A DNA stretch of 51,814 bases, taken from the NCBI GenBank assembly GCA_021200315.1, contig JAJQGU010000031.1, forward strand, positions 1-51,814. Direction: 5' to 3'. Below are positions 25,791 through 34,959 of the stretch, piece after piece (position 1 is the stretch's first letter; the number at the start of each line of letters is the position of its first letter). Below the pieces are notes generated by a model. It had not been told where the DNA came from. It made no database searches and saw only the letters and a program-made list of their open reading frames with translations. The translations under genes were made by a program, and so were the position numbers. The DNA is from Akkermansiaceae bacterium (GTDB lineage: Bacteria; Verrucomicrobiota; Verrucomicrobiia; Verrucomicrobiales; Akkermansiaceae).

Positions 25791-27932
25791 TCAGGCCAGT
25801 TGCTTGTTGAGAATATTCATGATCTCCTCGGCCGCCTCGGGAATGTTTGTGCCGGGGCCGAAGACGGCGCGTGCGCCGTGTTCGAAGAGGAAGTCATAGT
25901 CCTGCGCAGGAATGACACCGCCGCAGAAAACGAGAATATCCGGACGCCCCTGCTTCTTGAGCTCTTCGATGAGCGCAGGGAGCAGCGTTTTGTGTCCGGC
26001 GGCCAGAGAGCTCATGCCGACAATGTGCACATCGTTTTCAATAGCCATCTTGGCAGTTTCCTCGGGAGTCTGGAAAAGAGGCCCCACATCCACGTCAAAG
26101 CCCAGATCCGCATAGGCGGAAGAGACCACCTTGGCGCCGCGGTCATGGCCATCCTGCCCCATCTTGGCCACCAGAATGCGGGGTCTGCGTCCCTCGCGTT
26201 CGGCGAATTCATCCGTCATTTTGCGAACTTTATCCATAAGAGGGTCTTTGCCGTAGGCGGCGCCGTAGACGCCGGTAATGAGCTGGATAGGCGCCTTATG
26301 GCGGCCGAAATGCTTTTCGAGGGCGTCTGAAATCTCGCCGAGCGAGGCGCGGGCGCGGGCGGCCTTGATGGCCATGTCGAGCAGATTGCCTTCACCGCTC
26401 TCCGCGCAGTGGGAAAGCGCATCGAGCGCGGCGGAACAGGCGTCGGCGTCACGCTCGGAGCGCAGCCTGGCCAGACGGGCGATCTGAGCGTCGCGCACGG
26501 CGGTGTTGTCCACTTCGAGAATATCGATGGCCGCTTCATGCTCCAGACGATGGGTATTCACGCCGATGATGGGTTCATTGCCGGAATCGATGGCGGCTTG
26601 GCGACGGGCGGCGGCTTCCTCAATGCGCATTTTCGGCAACCCGGATTCAATGGCCTTTGCCATGCCGCCAAGGCTCTCGACTTCCTGAATATGTCCCCAC
26701 CCCTTGCGGATGAGCTGGTCGGTAAGATATTCCACATAGTAGGAACCTCCCCACGGGTCGATCACCTTGCAAATGCCGGTCTCCTCCTGCAATTGCAGCT
26801 GGGTGTTCCGGGCAATGCGGGCCGAGAAATCGGTGGGCAAGGCGATGGCCTCATCCAGCGAATTGGTGTGGAGCGACTGCGTATGGCCGCAGGAAGCGGC
26901 GAGAGCTTCGAGACAAGTGCGCGCCACGTTATTGAAAGGATCCTGCTCGGTAAGGGACCACCCGGAAGTCTGCGAGTGCGTGCGCAGTGCCATGGATTTG
27001 ATGTTCTTCGGATTAAACTGCTTGATGAGCTTGGCCCATATGACGCGGGCCGCCCGCATCTTGGCCACCTCCATGAAGTAATTCTTGCCTTGAGCCCAGA
27101 AGAACGAAAGGCGGGGAGCGAAGGCGTCGATATCGATGCCGGCCTGAAGTCCGGCGCGCACATACTGAAGGCCATCCGCCAGCGTGTATGCCATTTCGAG
27201 GTCAGCCGTCGCACCCGCTTCCTGCATGTGGTAGCCGGAGATCGAGATCGAGTTGAACTTCGGCATGTTTTTCGAGGTGTACTCGAAAATGTCGGCGATG
27301 ATGCGCATCGAGGGGGCGGGCGGGTAAATGTAGGTGTTGCGCACCATGTATTCCTTCAGAATATCATTCTGAATCGTTCCCGCCAAGAGTTCCTGGGCGA
27401 CGCCCTGCTCTTCAGCGGCCACGATGTAAAAGGCCAGCACGGGAAGAACGGCGCCGTTCATCGTCATGGAGACGGACATCTTGTCCAGCGGAATCCCCTT
27501 GAAAAGAATCTCCATGTCGAGGATGGAATCCACCGCCACGCCGGCCTTGCCGACGTCGCCCACCACGCGAGGGTGGTCGGAATCATAGCCGCGATGGGTG
27601 GCGAGGTCGAAGGCGATCGAGAGCCCCTTTTGACCAGCGGCGAGATTGCGGCGGTAAAAGGCGTTCGATTCCTCGGCCGTGGAGAAGCCGGCATACTGGC
27701 GCACAGTCCAGGGACGGGTGACGTACATGGTGGCATACGGGCCGCGCAGGAAAGGCGGCACGCCGGCGGTGAAGCCGAGATGTTTGCATTCCCCGTAAAC
27801 TCTGTCATCATAGACGGGGCTCACCGGGATCTGTTCATTGCTCATCCACGCCGTTGCGGTGGGAGCCGGCGTGTCTGAAGCGGCCCGCGCTTCCGGGCGG
27901 GCAAGATTGGCGAAGTCTGGTATTGCACTCAT
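25791..27932 (-). CDS. mutB: Methylmalonyl-CoA mutase, large catalytic subunit
   Basis: Adenosylcobalamin-dependent interconversion of methylmalonyl-CoA and succinyl-CoA, part of propionate formation or use. The 713-residue protein has the catalytic barrel ([52 protein letters not shown]). The C-terminal cobalamin domain carries [12 protein letters not shown], whose His is the lower cobalt ligand, and [13 protein letters not shown] 27932 gives the usual N-terminus. It follows mutA by 32 bases. Epimerase, decarboxylase and MeaB chaperone genes are not in the window. Confidence 0.96.
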   Translation of the reverse strand: MSAIPDFANLARPEARAASDTPAPTATAWMSNEQIPVSPVYDDRVYGECKHLGFTAGVPPFLRGPYATMYVTRPWTVRQYAGFSTAEESNAFYRRNLAAGQKGLSIAFDLATHRGYDSDHPRVVGDVGKAGVAVDSILDMEILFKGIPLDKMSVSMTMNGAVLPVLAFYIVAAEEQGVAQELLAGTIQNDILKEYMVRNTYIYPPAPSMRIIADIFEYTSKNMPKFNSISISGYHMQEAGATADLEMAYTLADGLQYVRAGLQAGIDIDAFAPRLSFFWAQGKNYFMEVAKMRAARVIWAKLIKQFNPKNIKSMALRTHSQTSGWSLTEQDPFNNVARTCLEALAASCGHTQSLHTNSLDEAIALPTDFSARIARNTQLQLQEETGICKVIDPWGGSYYVEYLTDQLIRKGWGHIQEVESLGGMAKAIESGLPKMRIEEAAARRQAAIDSGNEPIIGVNTHRLEHEAAIDILEVDNTAVRDAQIARLARLRSERDADACSAALDALSHCAESGEGNLLDMAIKAARARASLGEISDALEKHFGRHKAPIQLITGVYGAAYGKDPLMDKVRKMTDEFAEREGRRPRILVAKMGQDGHDRGAKVVSSAYADLGFDVDVGPLFQTPEETAKMAIENDVHIVGMSSLAAGHKTLLPALIEELKKQGRPDILVFCGGVIPAQDYDFLFEHGARAVFGPGTNIPEAAEEIMNILNKQLA

Positions 27933-27964
27933 GGAATGAAATGGTTGTGTGAATGAATTAGGTC

Positions 27965-30010
27965 TTACAAGCCCAGTCGGGTCTGAAGAGATTCGAGCAC
28001 GTCGTGACAATTGGCCTTGACGTGAATGAACATGTCGACGCCCGCGCTCTTGAACGAAGAAACGAGATCGGCAGGGTAACCGGCCAGCAGGATGATCATT
28101 TCCGGCTTGGCCGCCTTGACTCTTCTGCAGAATTCCGGCACGATGCCGTCATACGTGTCGTCTGTGGAGCAGATCACGCAGGCACCCAGCCCACTGGCCA
28201 CGGCGGCATCCGCCGCTTCCTGCACAGTCTTGAATCCGGCGGGATATACGACATCGAAGCCCCCGGCCTTGAGGAAGTCCTGCGAAAAATCGGCGCGAGC
28301 CTTGAACTGGCGGAGCGGCCCCATGTTGGCGAGGAAGATCTGCGGGCAGCTTCCCGTTTTCGCCCGGAATGCCGCCGCACGATCGAGCAGCCGCTCAAAA
28401 CGTTCCGAGATGCGGCGCGGGACGAGCGGCTCCACACTGACGCCCACCGGGCAGGCGTAAAGCCCGGCGAGAGCCTTCTGGACGCCGCCCATGGCCGCGG
28501 TCGGCACCACGGCCAGCACATCCTCCATCGCCGTTCCAGCCAATGCCACGGGCTTCTGTTCCAGGCATGCGCTTTCATCCCTTCTCGAGGAGGAGGGGCA
28601 ATTCGGCTTTTCGAGGGGCTTTTCATCGAGATTGACGTATTTGTTCACGCCCACGATGGTTTGCCTGCGTTGATCCGCGTATTCATACCGCTTGCCGGCG
28701 AGAGCCGCCACGGCCTTCTGAATCGTGCCGGCCTTGAGAGAAGCTACGATGCCGCCCTCGGCCTCGAGCTTCCGGAATAGATCCCAAGCGCTCTGCGCCA
28801 CGGCGTCGGTGAGGTTCTCAATGTAATAGGAACCGCCGGCCGGGTCAGCCACCTTGTCCATATTGCATTCGCCCTGCAGGATGAGCTGCACGTTCCGGGC
28901 GATGCGGCGCGAGAATCCGTCCGGCCGGCGAACCGCCGAATCGAAGGGAACCACGTCGAGGCTGTCCACCCCGCCGAGCACGGCAGAAAATGCCTGCGCG
29001 GTAGCGCGCAGCATGTTCACCCACGGATCCACGCGCGAAATGGTCCAAGACGACGTACGAGCGTGCAGGTTGATCTTCGCCGCCTCGTCGGATCCGCCGC
29101 AGGCGCGCACCACCTGCGCCCAAAGCATGCGCAGCGCACGGATCTTGGCCACCTCGAGGAACAGATTGTTGCCGACGCCGGTCGTGAAACGCAGGCGCGG
29201 CGCGGCATCCTCCACGCAAATGCCGCCAGCCTCGAGTGCGCGCAGATACGTCACGGCGGCGGAGAGCATGCAAGCCACCTCCTGCATGGCCGAAGCGCCC
29301 GCATTGTGGAAGGGAAGCCCAGAAACGCCCACTGCGGCAAACGGCGCGGAGGTGTGTTCCAGAGTCCACTTCACCATGGCGACGAGCTGCTTTCTGGCGC
29401 CGCAAAATCCCATGCCTGAGCAGAACGAGCCCCTGCTCGCCAAATGCGCAATCGGGTCGTAGGTCACGCCGCCCGTGAGCTTGCGGAGATCGGCTCCCTG
29501 AGCCCGGGCGGTTTCCACATACATGGCCAGTGCGCCCAAACCGCACGAACCGGGCGTGATCCAGACGGGCAGAGCTTCCAGCACCACGTTTTCAAAGGCT
29601 TTCTTCCAATCCTCGAGCGTTTCCAGCTTCACGCCCTGCGGGCAGTCGAGCAGAATACTCAATCCGGTGCAGCCTCCTTCAAGTTCTTCAAGCAGCTTTC
29701 CGTTCAGTCCTTTGGCGGTGCAGGCGGACACGCTCTGCGCGATATACCAAGGCCGTTCCCGATACCCGAGGGAACGCGTCCCGCGCCGATAGGGGAATTC
29801 TCCTGGTTCTTCAATGGGGTGAGTCACATCGCCGGAATTGTAGATCGGGTTCAGCGTGAGCCCGTCCACCAGTTTTGTGAACATCTTTTTATCGAAATCG
29901 GCGCCCTTGAGCGCCGCTATGGCCGCGTCCTTCCATTCTGCGTAAGACGCGGGAGCAAACTCGTCAAAGGAAATCTCCCTTGACGCCTCATCTTGTTGTC
30001 CCTGTTGCAT
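27965..30010 (-). CDS. mutA: Methylmalonyl-CoA mutase, small subunit
   Basis: Non-catalytic partner of MutB in the heterodimeric mutase. The 681-residue protein repeats the mutase fold ([49 protein letters not shown]). As expected for the small subunit, the C-terminal B12-like domain has lost the cobalt ligand motif: [17 protein letters not shown] stands where MutB has the DxHxxG motif. It is the first gene of the mutA-mutB pair and starts at ATG 30010. Confidence 0.94.
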   Translation of the reverse strand: MQQGQQDEASREISFDEFAPASYAEWKDAAIAALKGADFDKKMFTKLVDGLTLNPIYNSGDVTHPIEEPGEFPYRRGTRSLGYRERPWYIAQSVSACTAKGLNGKLLEELEGGCTGLSILLDCPQGVKLETLEDWKKAFENVVLEALPVWITPGSCGLGALAMYVETARAQGADLRKLTGGVTYDPIAHLASRGSFCSGMGFCGARKQLVAMVKWTLEHTSAPFAAVGVSGLPFHNAGASAMQEVACMLSAAVTYLRALEAGGICVEDAAPRLRFTTGVGNNLFLEVAKIRALRMLWAQVVRACGGSDEAAKINLHARTSSWTISRVDPWVNMLRATAQAFSAVLGGVDSLDVVPFDSAVRRPDGFSRRIARNVQLILQGECNMDKVADPAGGSYYIENLTDAVAQSAWDLFRKLEAEGGIVASLKAGTIQKAVAALAGKRYEYADQRRQTIVGVNKYVNLDEKPLEKPNCPSSSRRDESACLEQKPVALAGTAMEDVLAVVPTAAMGGVQKALAGLYACPVGVSVEPLVPRRISERFERLLDRAAAFRAKTGSCPQIFLANMGPLRQFKARADFSQDFLKAGGFDVVYPAGFKTVQEAADAAVASGLGACVICSTDDTYDGIVPEFCRRVKAAKPEMIILLAGYPADLVSSFKSAGVDMFIHVKANCHDVLESLQTRLGL

Positions 30011-30390
30011 GGCGAAGTCAATTGGGTCTCGGCTCTATCATTCCGCGGGAGCGCACCGAGCCCGCTCCTGCTTGCATAATTATTGCCCCGACCTCATCTC
30101 TTGTCCAGCCTAAAAGCGGTTCCAGCTCGAATTCGCCGTTCGCCCCATCCGGGGAATGTCCGGCTTGAGACATGAGCGCCGGGCCATCGCGCCGTCTCGG
30201 CGGCTTTGCAGCCAAGGTCCCGCCGCCGCGCGCGTCCCGGAACCGAGAGGAAAGCGCCGCTTCTCCTCACCGGAGATACCTCTTCGGCGGGCAGGGGCGT
30301 CTCCCGAAAGAGAGGTCTTCGGGAAATATGGATGTAATCCTACTCTCGGGCAAAGGCTCTTCGAGTCGGCGAACGCGCCGGCCGGCGGCG
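30011..30390. other. Region between the RHH-like gene and mutA
   Basis: About 380 GC-rich bases with a plausible mutA promoter (30079-30107). I see no convincing gene and no second cobalamin riboswitch in front of mutA. A 7-bp stem with TCCCGAA/TTCGGGA arms sits near 30300-30325. Confidence 0.45.
30079..30107 (-). promoter_or_regulatory. Possible mutA promoter
   Basis: Minus-strand TGGACA (30102-30107), 17-base spacer, AATAAT (30079-30084), each five of six to consensus. The leader would be about 60 bases. Confidence 0.5.
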
Positions 30391-30678
30391 TCAGAACGAC
30401 GATTTTTTGGAATTCCGGCGCGGCTTCCGCTTTTTCTTGGCCGCCAGCAATTCTGCATACAGACCATTGAACGAGCTGGAGCCCGTCTCGAGAAAATTGG
30501 CCATATGATTCAAAGCAATGGTGATGTAGGCCGTTCTGTCTATACTGTATCTGCGGCATGTGCCGTCCAGCTGGGAGAGAAGCTCTAACGGACAACGAAA
30601 TGCTATAATCTTCTTTCTCATTGCGTCACGGGAAGAATCATCATCCGCTTGGACGGGGCTTCTGAAGTTTTTTTTCAT
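30391..30678 (-). CDS. Small ribbon-helix-helix-like protein
   Basis: A 95-residue basic protein. The segment MRKKIIAFRCPLELLSQLD followed by RRYSIDRTAYITIALNHMANFL has the strand-helix-helix spacing of CopG/Arc-type DNA-binding proteins, and the C-terminus is a lysine/arginine tail. ATG 30678 is used here. A -10-like TATAAC (30679-30684) touches that ATG, so the true start may be ATG 30621, which gives a 76-residue protein beginning with the predicted strand. It lies alone between mutA and btuB, so a role in controlling either is possible but unproven. Confidence 0.65.
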   Translation of the reverse strand: MKKNFRSPVQADDDSSRDAMRKKIIAFRCPLELLSQLDGTCRRYSIDRTAYITIALNHMANFLETGSSSFNGLYAELLAAKKKRKPRRNSKKSSF

Positions 30679-30904
30679 GTTATAGACTGCTTGTATACGA
30701 TGGAGCAAGGCTTTAACGGCCGCCGAGCCTGCTCTGCCGTCAGAATAGTCGGCCGGCCAGTCAAGGTCAACCATAAAATGAAAGCGAGAATCACCCATGC
30801 AGTCCGCTCTCCGCTTACCCAGCCGTTTCAGCAAAAATGACTTCAGCGGCAGAAAAACTCCGCGGCCGAGACGGCTCCGTGTTTCATGACAAAAAGGACG
30901 CCGC

Positions 30905-30932
30905 GCGCTTTCACGCCATGGCGCGAAAGCGC
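30905..30932. repeat. 28-base near-perfect palindrome
   Basis: GCGCTTTC, one mismatched position, CGCCATGGCG, one mismatched position, GAAAGCGC; the centre is the AT of CCATGG. On the minus strand a T5 run follows about nine bases later. It could be a second terminator behind btuB or a protein-binding site. Confidence 0.6.
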
Positions 30933-30970
30933 TTCATGAGACGCCGTGGCTTTCGCCCCGCGCGGGGAAA

Positions 30971-31000
30971 GGGCGGTTCCGCCTTGCGCGGAATCCGCCC
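30971..31000 (-). terminator. Likely terminator of btuB
   Basis: About 12 bp of GGGCGG-TTCCGC stem paired across a five-base loop with one bulged base, starting 16 bases past the stop and followed by TTT on the minus strand. Confidence 0.6.
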
Positions 31001-31015
31001 GAGACCGAACCGCGG

Positions 31016-33049
31016 TCAGAATGTCAGCGTGCAGCCCGCATAGACGGCCGCCCCGGCGGAAATGGTGCCGGTATTGGACCAATACGACTGATAGGTCACG
31101 TAGTGATCATTCAGCATGTTTTCCACGCGAACATGGAAGGCCAGGTTCTCCGTGGCCTGCCATCGGGCATACCAGCGCAGCACGCAGTAGTTGTCCACAT
31201 GAAATCCGTCCGTCCCGCCCGTGCGCCCGCTGGCGGCCACAAGACCTATCCCCGTCGTGACGGATTCGACCGGACTGGTGTGGACTTCCGCACTCCAGAC
31301 ACTGCGGGCCGTATCCTCGAGTTGCTTATCCTCGCTGTTTTTCGGCACGGTATAGGTGTAGCCGATGGAATACCCGGTGTTCCACGCGTCGTCGAAATCA
31401 CCGCGCAACGCCAGTTCAATCCCCACCGAGGTGGCGTACGATCCGTTCTTGTACGTAATCTCGTATTCTCCGTCCGCGTTGTCGCCGACCGAGTCGGTGC
31501 TGATCGGATTGTTGATACGGGTCCAGAAGCCGGTGATGGACGCATAGTGCCCGTCGGCGACCCTCTGTTCCACACCGAGATCACCGCTCAGAGAACGTTC
31601 AATGCTCAAGTCCGGGTTGCCCACATACCGATAAGTCATATTCCCACCGCTGAATGAAATGGGCACGGGATGATTGGCGAAGCGTTCAAATTGAGTCGGG
31701 GAGCGATACCCGGAACCGAAGGAGCCGAAGACGCGCGTCTTTGAATTTTCGCCTGTCACCTTCCACGACGTCGCGTAGCGGTAGGTGAACAGATTGTTCC
31801 ACACTGTACTGTGGTCAAGGCGCACGGCAAAGCTGTTGTCCCAGCTTCTGAGCGGCTTGTAGAGATGCTCGGCAAAAACGCTGTACTGGTTCTCAAGATT
31901 TCTGGCCTCCCATTCGCTGTTGTATTCGCTGCGATACCAGGACAAACCGGCGGTAGTCGTGTTCGCTTCGTTCCAGTGCAGAGCGTTGCGCCATTCAATC
32001 TGCACATTGCGCAGACTCACATGGGTTTGTCTGCCTCCCTTATCTTCATCGGCTCCAAATGTGGGGTCCCATCCGTAATAGCCGGCCATCAGAGAAGTGT
32101 CCCAGACATTGTTGATCTTGCTCTCGACCTTGGCCGTGGTCAAGTTGGTCTTGTAGGTGTAATCCGTATCGCCGGAAGTGTTCCTCTCATATCTTTCGGC
32201 GTCCTGGCGGCGATAAGTGAGTGTCACCTTGGTGTTGTCGCTCACCTGGTAGCCCATGCGGACGGCCTCCTCCCACTGGGTGAACTTGCCTTGATGTTTG
32301 TTGAGGGCTATCCCCGGTTCATAATTGAGATCATTGTTCGTGCGGTTGTAGCCCGCGGCGACGAACCAATCCCATTTGCCCTCCGCGCCCTGCGCGATGA
32401 TATGGCCGTTGTAGGTGTCGTTTGTTCCGTATTCGTTGAATATCTTCACGCTGGGCTCGCCCTTTCCCTGCGGGGTGGCCGTGTTGACCATGCCGCCGAT
32501 GGCTCCGCCGCCGTAGACGGCCCCCTGCGCCCCCTTGACCACCTCGATGTCGCCCATGCCGAAGAGCATGCTCTGGCCGAGGAAATTGGCGGACGGGTTC
32601 AAATGTTGAGGACGATAAAGGCGCATGCCGTCCACCATGGCCAAAGTATAGTTCTTGTCGCTCATGCCCCGGATGGAGATCTGGCTGACATTGCCGTACT
32701 GATAGGCCCCGCCGCCCGGCATGGCGTATACGCCCGGCACGCGGGTAAGCGCGTCGGACAGCGTGGCCACCCCCTGCTTCTGGAGCTTCCCGGAGTCGAG
32801 GATGGAAACGGAAACGCCGGTCTGGTCATAAGGAACGGCGAGACCATCGTGCGCGGAAACAGTGACGGGCGGAAGTTCGGTCTCCTGTCCCGCTTCGTTG
32901 GCGTCCGCCGCAGCGGACTGTGGAACGGCCGCCGCCGTGCCCGGCGCGGCATCTTTCGCTCCGGACTGGGCGAAAGCGCAAGAACCCGCCAGTGCAATGG
33001 CGAGTACAACCCGTGTAGCGCTGACATGCAGCGCGGGATATGTCTTCAT
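31016..33049 (-). CDS. btuB: TonB-dependent receptor, BtuB-like vitamin B12 importer
   Basis: Outer-membrane barrel for energy-dependent uptake. The 677-residue protein has a signal peptide (VVLAIALAGSCAFAQ) and a Pro-rich linker. A plug domain follows (VSILDSGKLQKQGVATLSDA, RVPGVYAMPGGG, VDGMRLYRPQH, IEVVKGAQGAVYGGGAIGG). The rest is a beta-barrel ending in an aromatic terminal strand (YAGCTLTF). The substrate is assigned as a cobalamin because a cobalamin riboswitch occupies its leader and the B12-dependent mutase genes lie nearby. ATG 33049 is the first start after the riboswitch. No btuCDF or TonB-ExbBD genes are adjacent. Confidence 0.9.
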   Translation of the reverse strand: MKTYPALHVSATRVVLAIALAGSCAFAQSGAKDAAPGTAAAVPQSAAADANEAGQETELPPVTVSAHDGLAVPYDQTGVSVSILDSGKLQKQGVATLSDALTRVPGVYAMPGGGAYQYGNVSQISIRGMSDKNYTLAMVDGMRLYRPQHLNPSANFLGQSMLFGMGDIEVVKGAQGAVYGGGAIGGMVNTATPQGKGEPSVKIFNEYGTNDTYNGHIIAQGAEGKWDWFVAAGYNRTNNDLNYEPGIALNKHQGKFTQWEEAVRMGYQVSDNTKVTLTYRRQDAERYERNTSGDTDYTYKTNLTTAKVESKINNVWDTSLMAGYYGWDPTFGADEDKGGRQTHVSLRNVQIEWRNALHWNEANTTTAGLSWYRSEYNSEWEARNLENQYSVFAEHLYKPLRSWDNSFAVRLDHSTVWNNLFTYRYATSWKVTGENSKTRVFGSFGSGYRSPTQFERFANHPVPISFSGGNMTYRYVGNPDLSIERSLSGDLGVEQRVADGHYASITGFWTRINNPISTDSVGDNADGEYEITYKNGSYATSVGIELALRGDFDDAWNTGYSIGYTYTVPKNSEDKQLEDTARSVWSAEVHTSPVESVTTGIGLVAASGRTGGTDGFHVDNYCVLRWYARWQATENLAFHVRVENMLNDHYVTYQSYWSNTGTISAGAAVYAGCTLTF

Positions 33050-33060
33050 GTTATGTTGCT

Positions 33061-33240
33061 CGGCTGGGCAGGTGTTGCGCCTGCCATCGCTGGCGAAGCA
33101 TGCGGCTGGTATCCCGGCTCGGCGGGCGAACCCGCCATACGGTTGCGACACAGCGCCGGCCTTCCACCGGCTTCCCCATCTATTGCCTGCCTCTCGTCGA
33201 GGCCTCCGCATACATCTTGCGGGATCTTGTTACACCCCCG
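33061..33240 (-). promoter_or_regulatory. Cobalamin riboswitch
   Basis: The btuB leader carries the conserved cobalamin aptamer. GGGGAAGCCGGTGGAA pairs with GGCCGGCGCTG, followed by CGCAACCGT (33139-33178). An internal hairpin follows at 33121-33136, and the B12-box-like GAGCCGGGATACCAGCC lies at 33104-33120. A final 6-bp hairpin with a seven-base loop (33067-33085) sits 17 bases before the start codon, where loop pairing could block ribosome entry. No U-run follows, so translational control is more likely than termination. High B12 should repress btuB. Confidence 0.9.
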
Positions 33241-33248
33241 CTGAATCT

Positions 33249-33277
33249 AGCTAAAACGAAAAATAGGCGAATGTCAA
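33249..33277 (-). promoter_or_regulatory. Promoter of the riboswitch-btuB transcript
   Basis: Minus-strand TTGACA (33272-33277, perfect), 17-base spacer, weak -10 TTAGCT (33249-33254). Transcription would start near 33242, just before the aptamer. Confidence 0.6.
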
Positions 33278-33491
33278 CACGGAAATCCACGGCGCGCCGA
33301 GGCAAGGGAATGGATACGAAAGGGCGATGAAACATATGATATATTCATTATCAAATCTCTCCTCATGAAAGACGCGGGATGCGCAGAACTCCGCCGCCGC
33401 ATCATTTTACCACGAACAGCAATGCGACAGAACAGCCCCATCCAGACCTATCTTTTTTCCCCTCGTTGAAAACGGCGGGAGCAATGCTGCC
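33278..33491. other. Gap between the divergent btuB and RlmB-like promoters
   Basis: Contains an AT-rich patch (33330-33360, with TGATA/TATCA arms) that contrasts with its surroundings, and a 34-codon open frame with no support. No gene called. Confidence 0.4.
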
Positions 33492-33520
33492 TTGACAGCG
33501 GGAGGTGGAGCGGATATGCT
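33492..33520 (+). promoter_or_regulatory. Promoter of the RlmB-like gene, leaderless
   Basis: TTGACA (33492-33497, perfect), 17-base spacer, TATGCT (33515-33520). ATG 33528 lies seven bases after the -10, so transcription should begin at or one base before the start codon. Confidence 0.78.
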
Positions 33521-33527
33521 CTTGAGC

Positions 33528-34142
33528 ATGACGTCGAAGGGGAAAGAACGGCAGGCGCGTCCCAACAGACACGCGGCGCGTTTTGAGAAGACGCCGGGCG
33601 AAACGGCGGTGAGACCTCTGGAGGAAAGCGCTCTGGCCGAAATACTGACCCGCGAACCGCAGGGGCTGTATCTGATCCTAGACTGCATTCAGGATCCGCA
33701 CAATCTCGGAGCTATTCTCCGCACGGCGGACGGGGCGGGGGTGGCGGCGGTGATCGCTCCGAAAGACAAATCGGCTCCGATCACGGAAACGGTGCTGCGC
33801 GTCTCTGTGGGAGCGGCAGCCCGAGTGCCCTTCGTGCAAGTGACCAATCTGGCTCGGACGATGAGATTCCTCCAAGACAACGGGATCTGGATCACCGGAA
33901 CTTCCGACCGCGGGGAGCGTTCGCTCTATGAAACCGACCTGCGCGGCGGCGCGGCTCTCGTGCTCGGGGCGGAAGGAGACGGCATGCGCCGGCTGACGGC
34001 GGAGAACTGCGATTTCCTCGTCCGCATTCCAATGCGGGGCAGCGTGCCTTGTCTGAACGTCTCCGTGGCGGCGGGTGTGTGCCTTTACGAAGCACTGCGC
34101 CAGAGAAGCCTGTCCGAAAGAGAGGGGGAGAATGTCTCCTGA
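33528..34142 (+). CDS. RlmB-like SpoU/SPOUT rRNA methyltransferase
   Basis: Predicted 2'-O-ribose methyltransferase acting on rRNA or tRNA. The 204-residue protein has the three SpoU motifs: [20 protein letters not shown], then [13 protein letters not shown], then [22 protein letters not shown], which form the knotted S-adenosylmethionine site. It lacks most of the N-terminal L30e-like domain of E. coli RlmB and starts with about 50 mainly basic residues. Upstream in-frame TTG 33492 and ATG 33516 fall inside the promoter and are rejected as starts. It overlaps the next gene by 11 bases. Confidence 0.88.
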   Translation: MTSKGKERQARPNRHAARFEKTPGETAVRPLEESALAEILTREPQGLYLILDCIQDPHNLGAILRTADGAGVAAVIAPKDKSAPITETVLRVSVGAAARVPFVQVTNLARTMRFLQDNGIWITGTSDRGERSLYETDLRGGAALVLGAEGDGMRRLTAENCDFLVRIPMRGSVPCLNVSVAAGVCLYEALRQRSLSEREGENVS

Positions 34143-34959
34143 TTCCTCATCAAGTCCAATCGCCGAGCTGAACCCCGAACGGGGCGAACTCGTGCGCGTG
34201 GTTTCCGACTTGCACTTGGGGCATGAGCGGAGCCGCTTCGCCGGCATGGACGCTTGGCGCAAAAATCTGCGCGGCTGCCGGCATCTCGTCGTGGCGGGCG
34301 ACTTGGCAGAAACCCGTTGCTGTGAATTTCGCGAGAAGGGACTCGCGCTGCGCGCCCGCTTTGCCGAACTCTGCCGCGAGGAGGGGGTAGAGCTGCACGT
34401 CGTCGCCGGCAATCACGACCCGGATGAACCAGTTCAGCTTCTGCGTCTTTGGGAAGGAAAGGCGGTGGTCTTCCACGGTCATTCGCTTTTCAGGAACGTA
34501 GCCCCATGGGGCTGGGAGTTCATTCTCCACAAAAAAGAATGCAAACGCCTGATCGCCTCACACGCCTGTTGTGACACCGACTTGGAAGACCGCCTTGCGC
34601 TCGCGCACGAGATGTCACTGCTCTCGCCCCCTGTGCTGCGTCTGGGCAAACCGGCCCGCACCCCGCTCGGCCGCTTCATACAGCACTGCGTCTGGCCGCC
34701 CTCCCGTCCCATTTCCATTGTCATGGCGTGGCTGACGATGGGGAGCCGCGTTCACCATTTTACGGAGAGCTTTTTCCCCGACGCACGGATCGTCTGCTTC
34801 GGCCACTTCCACCGCAGCGGCGAGTGGCGCCGGGGAGGGCGCCGCTATTTCAATACGGGAGCGCATTTCAAGAACGCCACCGCCACTGCCGTGGATCTCG
34901 TGGACGGTGAAGTGGCCGGCGTCCGGAGAGTGGCTCTCAAGCCGGCCGCTCATCACTGA
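34132..34959 (+). CDS. Calcineurin-like metallophosphoesterase
   Basis: A 275-residue dinuclear metal phosphoesterase. The metal ligands are visible in order: [32 protein letters not shown] and CFGHFHRSG. The family includes LpxH-type and nucleotide hydrolases; the substrate is not evident. A hydrophobic segment around [11 protein letters not shown] may touch the membrane. It starts at ATG 34132 behind AGGGGGAG, a good Shine-Dalgarno inside the end of the methyltransferase gene. Its 3' end overlaps the convergent FAD dehydrogenase gene by seven bases. Confidence 0.86.
   Translation: MSPDSSSSPIAELNPERGELVRVVSDLHLGHERSRFAGMDAWRKNLRGCRHLVVAGDLAETRCCEFREKGLALRARFAELCREEGVELHVVAGNHDPDEPVQLLRLWEGKAVVFHGHSLFRNVAPWGWEFILHKKECKRLIASHACCDTDLEDRLALAHEMSLLSPPVLRLGKPARTPLGRFIQHCVWPPSRPISIVMAWLTMGSRVHHFTESFFPDARIVCFGHFHRSGEWRRGGRRYFNTGAHFKNATATAVDLVDGEVAGVRRVALKPAAHH

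Larger units (their letters stand above)
30679..31015. other. Region downstream of btuB
   Basis: Holds the btuB terminator (30971-31000), a 28-base near-perfect palindrome (30905-30932) and a promoter-like TTGCTC/TATAAC pair (30703-30708 and 30679-30684) for the small RHH-like gene. No coding sequence could be supported. Confidence 0.5.

Noticed and set aside
26409..27878. A 489-codon plus-strand frame opposite mutB
   Set aside because: Antisense of a catalytic subunit with complete motifs; no start signal and no familiar sequence.
30018..30215. A 65-codon minus-strand frame upstream of mutA
   Set aside because: No homology recognised, and it would contain the likely mutA promoter.
31811..33244. 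A 477-codon plus-strand frame opposite btuB and its riboswitch
   Set aside because: It would have to read through the riboswitch region on the opposite strand and shows no domain.
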